Assembly: GCA_003517945.1 (NCBI GenBank)
Contig: DOZP01000299.1
Span: forward strand, 757-6,862
Direction of reading: 5' to 3'
DNA length: 6,106 nucleotides
Source of the DNA: Porphyromonadaceae bacterium
GTDB lineage: Bacteria > Bacteroidota > Bacteroidia > Bacteroidales > Tannerellaceae
Within the stretch, counting starts at the first letter, position 1, and each line of letters opens with the position of its first letter. Below are positions 1 to 5,261 of this stretch, piece by piece. The notes beneath the pieces are model-generated. The model worked only from the letters and a program-made list of their open reading frames with translations, was not told where the DNA came from and made no database searches. A program made the position numbers and the translations under genes.

Positions 1-797
1 GCTTCGCCGTAAATCGGCTTGGGCATGAAGGTAATTGTTTTTCCTTCGGCGATTGCGGCGTTTTTCAGAATGTATTTGGTCATCATTGTTTTGTCGGCCA
101 TTTCCCGCATTGAGCCGAACTCGACTTCGATTTCGACTTGTCCGGGGCCGCCGACTTCGTGGTGATGATATTTCACTAAAATCCCTTGATTTTCCATCAG
201 CATTGTCGCCCTGCTTCGGAAACCGGCAAGTCTGTCCAACGGAGGAGCCGCGTGATAGCCTGCCTTGTGGGGAACTTTGTATCCCAGATTTCCCGTCTCT
301 GCGCCGGTGTTCCATTCCGCCTGCGCCGTGTCGACTTTGAATTTCGAGTAATGCCCGCGAACTTCGTAACTCACCTGATCGAAGACATGAAACTCAAACT
401 CCGGCCCGATCCGCATTTCATCGGCGATACCCGTGGAGCGCATGTATTCCTCCGCGTGAATTGCGACATTGCGCGGGTCTTGGTCAAAACGCCTGTTGTC
501 CGGCGCGTCAATTACATACACGTCTCCGATCATCGAAAGCGTGGGAATCTCCGCGAACGGGTCCATGCGCGCGCTGTCCAGATCGGGGATAAAAACCATA
601 TCGCTTTTTTCCACCGGCGCGAATCCGTAATTTGACCCGTCAAAGCCGACACCATATTTCAGCGTATCTTCGGTGAGTCTGGCAACCGGCATAGTTAGAT
701 GCCTCCAGCGGCCATTCAGATCGACCATCAGAAAGTCAACCATTTTAACTGCGTTTTTTTCGCAAAAATCCTTAATTTCATGCAATGATGTGGCCAT
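1..797 (-). CDS. glnA: Glutamine synthetase type I, N-terminal part (cut by window edge)
   Basis: Reading the minus strand from the ATG at 797 gives 265 residues with no stop before the window edge. The protein would make glutamine from glutamate, ammonia and ATP in the cytoplasm. Recognisable type I motifs appear in order: the N-terminal beta-grasp region, GFDGSNYGF at about 51-59, the metal-binding GPEFEFHVF at about 131-139, HHHEVGGPGQVEI at about 211-223, and KTITFMPKPIYG at about 253-264, the start of the ATP-binding part. Type I enzymes are usually about 440-475 residues, so somewhat over half is present. The start is supported by a strong TGGAGGG ribosome binding site on the minus strand at 810-804. 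The gene is clearly GC-richer than the block to its right and diverges from metA at the other end. No disruption is visible. The family call is secure; the exact subgroup (alpha or beta) is not decided. Confidence 0.95.
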   Translation of the reverse strand, partial: MATSLHEIKDFCEKNAVKMVDFLMVDLNGRWRHLTMPVARLTEDTLKYGVGFDGSNYGFAPVEKSDMVFIPDLDSARMDPFAEIPTLSMIGDVYVIDAPDNRRFDQDPRNVAIHAEEYMRSTGIADEMRIGPEFEFHVFDQVSYEVRGHYSKFKVDTAQAEWNTGAETGNLGYKVPHKAGYHAAPPLDRLAGFRSRATMLMENQGILVKYHHHEVGGPGQVEIEVEFGSMREMADKTMMTKYILKNAAIAEGKTITFMPKPIYGE

Positions 798-803
798 TGA
801 GTA

Positions 804-810
804 CCCTCCA
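804..810 (-). promoter_or_regulatory. Ribosome binding site of glnA
   Basis: On the minus strand this reads TGGAGGG and ends six bases before the ATG at 797. It is a strong Shine-Dalgarno match and fixes the glnA start. Confidence 0.8.
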
Positions 811-879
811 AAAACCATCTTACCCAATGCGAAAATTTCAATCAAGACATGGAAGACGGTCTCAGAACTTAGCAAAAGC

Positions 880-1118
880 TATTTACAAACAAAGTTTCTG
901 CATTTACTTTTTCCATCCTGAAAAGACAGCGATTCAACATGATTTTCACAAATTTAGGCGTGCCAAGAACGAGAAATTTTAGAAAATAGCACAAAATTTG
1001 TAAATCTTAGTCTAAACTTGGTGTTTAGTATCTACACTTGAGTGAAATATTGGTTCTTTTGGGCAGAAACCATAGCATAGCTCCAAAAAGTAAATGCAGT
1101 AGTTCTATATTTACAAAC
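880..1118. repeat. Nested direct and inverted repeats, MITE-like arrangement
   Basis: A perfect 15-bp inverted repeat, CTGCATTTACTTTTT at 898-912 and AAAAAGTAAATGCAG at 1085-1099, encloses 172 bases. Just outside it is an exact 11-bp direct repeat, TATTTACAAAC, at 880-890 and 1108-1118, separated from the inverted arms by 7 and 8 bases. A further inverted copy of the core ATTTACAAA lies inside, as TTTGTAAAT at 997-1005. Terminal inverted repeats within a target duplication are the plan of a small non-autonomous transposable element. The alternative is a set of regulator binding sites in an AT-rich promoter region. No transposase is present, so the element reading is inference. Confidence 0.4.
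1012..1028. repeat. Small perfect dyad, possible operator or hairpin
   Basis: CTAAAC and GTTTAG form a perfect 6-bp inverted repeat around the 5-base centre TTGGT. It could be a regulator site or a weak hairpin. It lacks a following run of T and is not GC-rich, so it does not look like an intrinsic terminator. Confidence 0.25.
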
Positions 1119-1139
1119 CGACCTCACCGAGTGTATTAT
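1110..1139 (+). promoter_or_regulatory. Sigma-70-type promoter candidate for the operon
   Basis: TTTACA at 1110-1115 matches the -35 consensus at five of six positions. TATTAT at 1134-1139 matches the -10 consensus at five of six, with an 18-base spacer. Transcription would start near 1146, giving a leader of roughly 170 bases before the ATG at 1320. The -35 hexamer falls inside the right-hand copy of the 11-bp direct repeat, so whatever the repeats do could affect operon expression. Confidence 0.45.
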
Positions 1140-1241
1140 AAAAAATAGTCTAACGAAGAATTAGTTTGCTTCAGATGTGGGAGTTTTGCAGGAGCTGTGG
1201 CTACCAATGTTTATTTATCGTATATATCGGACGTTGTTCTT

Positions 1242-1270
1242 TTGGTGATAAATGTTTGTGTGTAGATAAT
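1242..1270 (+). promoter_or_regulatory. Weaker second promoter candidate for the operon
   Basis: TTGGTG at 1242-1247 and GATAAT at 1265-1270 are separated by 17 bases. The -10 is good (five of six) but the -35 is poor (three to four of six). It would give a shorter leader of about 45 bases to the first gene. It is an alternative or additional start to the candidate at 1110-1139. Confidence 0.2.
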
Positions 1271-1303
1271 AGTGATTGTAGAAAAATGATTTAAAGTGAA
1301 GTT

Positions 1304-1314
1304 GGAGGATGGAG
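1304..1314 (+). promoter_or_regulatory. Ribosome binding site deciding the start of the first operon gene
   Basis: GGAGG at 1304-1308 and GGAG at 1311-1314 precede the ATG at 1320 by 11 and 5 bases. The alternative in-frame GTG at 1296 lies upstream of both and has no such site before it. The ATG is therefore the more likely start. Confidence 0.6.
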
Positions 1315-1319
1315 CTAAG

Positions 1320-2759
1320 ATGAATAAACCAGTTCATATCTTACGTTATGGGACTGTAGCAGAAAAAGCCCAACTGGAAAGGGCTATAAATGCCTATGAT
1401 TATTTAGCAATAAATGGAAATTCTGCTGCGTATGTATCACGTGCTATAGCGAAGTTCATTGTTGAAAAATTTTTCAATAATACAGAAAAGGGGTTTTTCA
1501 TAGATCCCATAACTTATGCTTTTCAGAAAAATATCCATCTGCTCAAAAATAAACCGAAAAACGGGGAGCCAACTCTAAAAAAATCGATTCAAAAACTTAT
1601 AGGCAGCTATCAGGAGCCAGCTAATAAGGTTTATGAAGATACTCCAATACAACCTTGTGATTTTACCAATAAAACTCTATTCAATGGTTTTTGCACCCGT
1701 ATTTTAGATTTTCAATACTCAATTATTAGTACTTATATCAATGACAATGATTTGAAGAAATACTTACAATATGCGACCGGGAATGTGGATGGGTTGTTGC
1801 AACAATTTCACCCACGGCTACTTATAGCCCCCTATTTTTATCTCAATCCAAATGATATTGACTTTGAGAGCTGGCTTAAAATAAATGAGGACTTTATAAA
1901 TGAATCTATCGTCCAATCGAAAACGCAATATAATGATACTCCTGTTTTTGCTCAAATTGTGATAAACAAAGATATCTTGCATAATAAATCTACTATTGAT
2001 TCTGTTGTAAACGGGTATAGAAACTGTAAATGTAACGGTTTTACAGTATGGGTTGATGGTTTTAACGAGCATAAAGAAAACCGGGAAACGCTAGAAGGTT
2101 TTATATATTTTCTGCAATCTCTTAAGCTAACTTATGGAAGAAAACAAATTTTTAATATGTACGGAGGTTTTTTCTCAATCCTCCTTACCCATCCTTCTAT
2201 TCGGTTATTGAATGGCGTATCACATGGAATGGAATATGGTGAATACAGGGATGTCTATCCGGTAGGAGGAGGTCTTCCTGTTTCTAAGTATTATTATATG
2301 CCATTGCATCAACGAAAAGATTTTACAGATGCTTTCTATTTATTAGAATACAATCATATTCTTGATACGTCGCTAAAGAATTGGGGTAGCACAGGTAAAT
2401 ATTTTGATGAAATATGCAAGTGCGAACAATGTCGTAAGATCATGGATGACGAGATGGTTAATTTCATCAAGTTTGAGAGTGATCAATTTTACAAAATAGT
2501 GAATAAAAAAACACAGACTATAACTCGTAGAAAGAAAGCATCTTATGAGACCAAGGAAAATTGTCTGTTCCATTACTTATTGTGTAAAAAAATGGAATTT
2601 TCACTTCAATCAAGAAAGAGTATACAGGATTTACTGGATGGGCTAAAAGTAGAAAAAGAAAAATATTCAAAGAGTACCTTTCTCGATAATGACGAACTTG
2701 ACTATATTGATAACTGGTATGATGTTATCATGCCACTTGCAAGAGGACGCAATGCGTAA
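1320..2759 (+). CDS. TGT-like (DpdA/queuine transglycosylase-like) putative zinc protein, first gene of putative defense operon
   Basis: This 479-residue soluble protein is not recognised with certainty. Numbering from this ATG, its C-terminal half has a CxCxxC cluster (Cys366, Cys368, Cys371) and a later histidine in FHYLL (His418). That resembles the zinc site of tRNA-guanine transglycosylases and DpdA-type DNA relatives, although the gap to the histidine is 46 residues, against about 25 in the classical enzymes. Before it lies a glycine-rich barrel-like stretch: FTVWVDGF (about 241-248), NMYGGFFS (279-286), NGVSHGMEYGE (298-308) and YPVGGGLP (313-320). The classical DSGGFQ and FDCVMPTR catalytic motifs of TGT are not visible, so base-exchange activity is unproven. 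No membrane segment or signal peptide is evident. The ATG is chosen over the GTG at 1296 because of the ribosome binding sites at 1304-1314. Its stop overlaps the next start by 8 bases (ATGCGTAA). The role could be substrate recognition or modification in the system. The alternative is an unrelated TIM-barrel family with its own zinc knuckle. Confidence 0.75.
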   Translation: MNKPVHILRYGTVAEKAQLERAINAYDYLAINGNSAAYVSRAIAKFIVEKFFNNTEKGFFIDPITYAFQKNIHLLKNKPKNGEPTLKKSIQKLIGSYQEPANKVYEDTPIQPCDFTNKTLFNGFCTRILDFQYSIISTYINDNDLKKYLQYATGNVDGLLQQFHPRLLIAPYFYLNPNDIDFESWLKINEDFINESIVQSKTQYNDTPVFAQIVINKDILHNKSTIDSVVNGYRNCKCNGFTVWVDGFNEHKENRETLEGFIYFLQSLKLTYGRKQIFNMYGGFFSILLTHPSIRLLNGVSHGMEYGEYRDVYPVGGGLPVSKYYYMPLHQRKDFTDAFYLLEYNHILDTSLKNWGSTGKYFDEICKCEQCRKIMDDEMVNFIKFESDQFYKIVNKKTQTITRRKKASYETKENCLFHYLLCKKMEFSLQSRKSIQDLLDGLKVEKEKYSKSTFLDNDELDYIDNWYDVIMPLARGRNA

Positions 2760-4083
2760 TCCTGGTAAAAAAACTGTTTTTATACTTGGTGCCGGATTCT
2801 CTAAGGCTGATGATATGCCTTTGCAATCTGAATTATTAAAACAAATATTTTTGTTCTTCCCAAAAGATATTCCTCCGGATATATCCTTTATGCAATTACC
2901 CGTCAACAATATAGAGCAAAATGTGTTGAAATATTATGATGTGTTTGAAGTAAATAGACAAATTCTTGCAAAGTTTTTAGTGGAAAACTTTATGTCTGAT
3001 GAAAAAAAAGATGAATACAATGGCACAATGTTTTTGGTAAATATTGAATCGCCAGGAAACAGTATAAAACTAAAGCAAGCATACAAAATTGTCAGCGAAG
3101 TCAATGTTACATTAGAAGATTTGTTTACATTTTTTGACAAAATGATTATCGGGCACGATCATTTCCAATTCTATCCAGTAACAAATATTATTGATTTACA
3201 CAAAGCTTTAAGAACATGTATCACTTTTCTGCTCTCCTATCATGTTGCACATATCAGATATGATAAAGATACATTTAGCGGGGCATTTGCTAATGCGATA
3301 TTCAAGATGCGTCTTGTATCAAGTCAGAAAGATGATAATTTATCAATTATTACCATGAATTGGGATACACTTCTTGATAAAGAATTATACCATTTAAGTC
3401 AAAATCATAATTTGGGTAGATCTCGAGTAAAAGTTTATCCCGATTTGTGTTTTTATGATCATTCATATAATCAATCGGATAAACGGATAGTATCTACTCA
3501 TATCAAAGCTAAAGGGCATCGCAATATTAAATTATTAAAGTTACATGGTTCTATTAATTGGCTTATTTGTCCTTATTGTGAACGTGTCTATGTTGATTAC
3601 GAAGACGATATTGCATTAAATGCGCTTTCCTCTGATTGTTCTTGTTCAAAATGCAAAGAAATGTTAATAACTCCTGAGTCTCCGCAGATGCGTAGTATTT
3701 TAATCACGCCTACTTTTTTGAAAGATTTAAACGATCTGCATTTAAGAAATATATGGCATAATGCTTTTATGGATTTGACGGAAGCTAATAAAATTGTATT
3801 TATTGGATATTCATTCCCGGATGCTGATTTTGAAATGAGATGCCTTTTAAAAAAAGCTGTCCGACATAATACCCAAATTGATGTCGTCTTACACAGTCTT
3901 GATAATCCTGAAAACTATAAGGCCCTGATGGACAATCATCATTTTGATATCAATGATCAAAATAGTTTTTTTGATAGATTAAATCTACCTGAGAAACGAT
4001 ATAAAACATTTTTTGGGAATGAAGCGGTGACGCTTTATTATAATGGTCTTGAAGGTTATATCCAGCAGGAGATGCAAATATGA
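2752..4083 (+). CDS. SIR2-family protein, probable NADase effector with zinc ribbon
   Basis: This 443-residue protein begins with a Rossmann strand and the SIR2 nucleotide-binding motif FILGAGFSKADDMP at about 10-23. The conserved TMNWDTLLD (Asn203, Asp205) and KLHGSINW (His265, the expected catalytic histidine) follow. A four-cysteine zinc ribbon is formed by Cys273-x2-Cys276 and Cys298-x2-Cys301. The late motif FIGYSFPDADFEM (about 350-362) is typical of SIR2-like proteins in bacterial defense systems. In that group the domain usually degrades NAD+ on infection rather than deacetylating proteins. Which applies here is inference. About 110 poorly conserved residues between the first motif and about 120 may be a helical insertion. 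The start at 2752 is preferred over an in-frame ATG at 2689: it has AGAGGA at 2742-2747, lies immediately before the Rossmann strand, and the longer form would run deep into the upstream gene. It overlaps gene 1 by 8 bases and gene 3 by 4, so translation is probably coupled. Confidence 0.9.
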   Translation: MRNPGKKTVFILGAGFSKADDMPLQSELLKQIFLFFPKDIPPDISFMQLPVNNIEQNVLKYYDVFEVNRQILAKFLVENFMSDEKKDEYNGTMFLVNIESPGNSIKLKQAYKIVSEVNVTLEDLFTFFDKMIIGHDHFQFYPVTNIIDLHKALRTCITFLLSYHVAHIRYDKDTFSGAFANAIFKMRLVSSQKDDNLSIITMNWDTLLDKELYHLSQNHNLGRSRVKVYPDLCFYDHSYNQSDKRIVSTHIKAKGHRNIKLLKLHGSINWLICPYCERVYVDYEDDIALNALSSDCSCSKCKEMLITPESPQMRSILITPTFLKDLNDLHLRNIWHNAFMDLTEANKIVFIGYSFPDADFEMRCLLKKAVRHNTQIDVVLHSLDNPENYKALMDNHHFDINDQNSFFDRLNLPEKRYKTFFGNEAVTLYYNGLEGYIQQEMQI

Positions 4084-4679
4084 AAAAGAAAGAAATATCT
4101 TCCAAAGACTTCTTATTATCCCTTCTTTATTGTTCTGGAAGAGTCGATTCAGAAAATGAACCCATTATTGGTAGAACGAAGCTTACAAAGATGGTATTTC
4201 TTTTTGAAAAAGAAATACAACAACAATTTTTTTCTGATATAGAGATAAAGTTACCAGATTTTTCCGCATACAATTTTGGTCCTTTTAGCAAAGAGCTTTT
4301 CGATGATCTTAGTTTTTTCTTATCTATAGGTTTCATTCATGAAAAAGAGACTCTTATTCCCATTTCGGCGGCAGAAAAACAAGAGGTTGAAATTGGTTTT
4401 GATGATGACTGGATGGATGCAGGTTTTGATGAAAGTGAGCATGAAAATGTTGAGATGGAATACACTCTTTCTCCACAAGCAGTAAAATATGTAAAGGAAA
4501 ATATATGGTCAGAATATTCTGATAATCAGAAGCAAAACTTGAAAAAATTTAAAGCGCAGATTAATGCTATATCACTAGATGTACTTTTGCGCTATGTGTA
4601 TAATAGGTATCCAGATTATGCTAAGAATTCACTCATAGCAAATAAATATCTTAACAAGGATACCGTTGAGCATGCTTGA
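4080..4679 (+). CDS. YwgA/Panacea (DUF4065-like) family protein
   Basis: This 199-residue protein has the pattern of the YwgA and Panacea (SocA-like, DUF4065) group. GRTKLTKMVFLFEKEI at about 31-46 is followed by FSAYNFGPFSKELFDDLSFF at about 61-80, matching the usual K-L-x-K helix, the Y-x-(Y/F)-G-P-(Y/F)-S turn and the following helix. An acidic low-complexity stretch lies at about 102-128, then TLSPQAVKYVKE (129-140), a winged-helix-like wing and helix, and RYVYNRYPDYAKNSLI at 171-186, a C-terminal motif often seen in this group. Panacea proteins act as antitoxins or adaptors next to varied toxins; that family knowledge suggests a partner or regulator role here, not an enzyme. The start ATGA overlaps the SIR2 stop and is preceded by AGGAG at 4067-4071. 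The last 8 bases overlap the next gene. The exact family needs a profile search. Confidence 0.8.
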   Translation: MKKKEISSKDFLLSLLYCSGRVDSENEPIIGRTKLTKMVFLFEKEIQQQFFSDIEIKLPDFSAYNFGPFSKELFDDLSFFLSIGFIHEKETLIPISAAEKQEVEIGFDDDWMDAGFDESEHENVEMEYTLSPQAVKYVKENIWSEYSDNQKQNLKKFKAQINAISLDVLLRYVYNRYPDYAKNSLIANKYLNKDTVEHA

Positions 4680-5157
4680 AAACGATATGGTTGATACCTG
4701 CTATAAGTATTTTCTCTCAAATAGTGATGATTTTGAATTTATTGTTCGTGAAGTTCCTTTTCTTTCGCGTTGCATAGATTTGGTTCTGGTAACAAAAGAT
4801 TATAAGACTGTAACCATTGAGTTTAAAATTAAGAATTGGCGAGAAGCCCTTGCACAAGCAAAAAATCATAAACTTGGAGCTGATAAATCTTATATTTGCC
4901 TTCCAGAGAAATCTCCCAGTATAAAACTTTTAGAATTATTGGATAAGGAACAAATTGGCTTGTATCTGTATAATCCATCTGCTCCATGCATTATTGCTGA
5001 ATACTATCCGGCACCTGATAACGCAAAAAAAATTAGTGCCTTTAATGATCTGCTGGTGCGTACAACGGCGACTATTTATGAAAATACTTGTATTGATCCT
5101 TTCTCTAAGAAAAATATAGGAAGTGCTTCCCGTTCGAGCCGTGATGCCTCAAAATAA
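4672..5157 (+). CDS. Small PD-(D/E)XK nuclease-like protein
   Basis: This 161-residue protein carries a plausible PD-(D/E)XK core: Asp36 in CIDLVLV, then TVTIEFK with Glu50 and Lys52, then a helix WREALAQAKNHKLGADKSY (56-74) with Gln62 in the usual position for this fold, then the strand YICLPE. The first half motif is ID rather than PD, which is common in small members. A metal-dependent DNA or RNA nuclease is the likely role, though related proteins can be inactive or act in binding. The ATG at 4672 overlaps the preceding stop by 8 bases (ATGCTTGA). An in-frame TTG at 4666 is an alternative that would add two residues; AAGGA at 4656-4660 could serve either. The last 16 residues are rich in Ser, Arg and Lys and look unlike the folded core. 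No terminator is evident after the stop. Confidence 0.75.
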   Translation: MLENDMVDTCYKYFLSNSDDFEFIVREVPFLSRCIDLVLVTKDYKTVTIEFKIKNWREALAQAKNHKLGADKSYICLPEKSPSIKLLELLDKEQIGLYLYNPSAPCIIAEYYPAPDNAKKISAFNDLLVRTTATIYENTCIDPFSKKNIGSASRSSRDASK

Positions 5158-5174
5158 AATGTTACCAAAAGGGC

Positions 5175-5204
5175 TTGTAATTCCTTGTACCATAAGGATA
5201 AAAT
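5175..5204 (+). promoter_or_regulatory. Possible metA promoter
   Basis: TTGTAA at 5175-5180 and TAAAAT at 5199-5204 are spaced by 18 bases, with four and five matches to the sigma-70 consensus. Transcription would start near 5211, leaving about 50 bases before metA. There is no room for a full SAM riboswitch or T-box in the 104 bases between the operon stop and metA, and none of their hallmarks is seen. Read-through from the operon is also possible because no terminator separates them. Confidence 0.3.
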
Positions 5205-5247
5205 TGATTTCAGACAGCACACGATGAAAAAATCTGACACCGGTAAA

Positions 5248-5252
5248 AAGGA
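5248..5252 (+). promoter_or_regulatory. Ribosome binding site of metA
   Basis: AAGGA ends nine bases before the ATG at 5262. It supports that start over the out-of-frame ATG at 5224. Confidence 0.6.
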
Positions 5253-5261
5253 AAAAACGCA

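Larger units (their letters stand above)
811..1319. other. AT-rich intergenic region between glnA and the four-gene operon
   Basis: About 500 bases lie between the glnA ribosome binding site and the first operon gene. Short open frames here (for example 673-921 and 785-982 on the plus strand) begin inside glnA on the opposite strand, lack ribosome binding sites and match nothing recognisable, so no gene is called. The region holds the nested repeat structure at 880-1118, a small dyad at 1012-1028 and two sigma-70-like promoter candidates. It is much more AT-rich than glnA, so the foreign block probably begins somewhere within it. The exact left boundary cannot be placed from this sequence alone. 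Confidence 0.7.

Noticed and set aside
35..635. Plus-strand open frames across 35-635
   Set aside because: They lie antisense to glnA, which is clearly coding on the minus strand with all family motifs, and their translations match nothing recognisable.
817..845. Minus-strand sigma-70-like boxes TTGATT and TAAGAT, 17 bases apart, upstream of glnA
   Set aside because: Each hexamer matches only four of six consensus positions, and the predicted start would fall at the ribosome binding site, leaving almost no leader.
951..966. Minus-strand TTGGCACG, like the -24 element of a sigma-54 promoter for glnA
   Set aside because: The required GC at -12 is missing (AATTTG in place of TTGCA), and the site lies about 150 bases upstream of glnA, so it is probably a chance match.
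1207..1248. Short open frame of 13 codons in the operon leader
   Set aside because: The ribosome binding site is too distant, there is no run of regulatory codons, and there is no terminator/antiterminator pair to suggest attenuation.
2689..2751. Upstream in-frame ATG giving the SIR2 protein 21 extra residues
   Set aside because: The extension lies wholly inside the preceding gene and adds sequence before the Rossmann strand. The ATG at 2752 has its own AGAGGA site and an 8-base stop/start overlap like the one between genes 3 and 4.
5128..5142. GTTCGAG near the end of gene 4, like a tRNA T-loop remnant
   Set aside because: The flanking bases do not form the T-arm stem and no matching tRNA segment is present elsewhere, so an attachment site cannot be supported.
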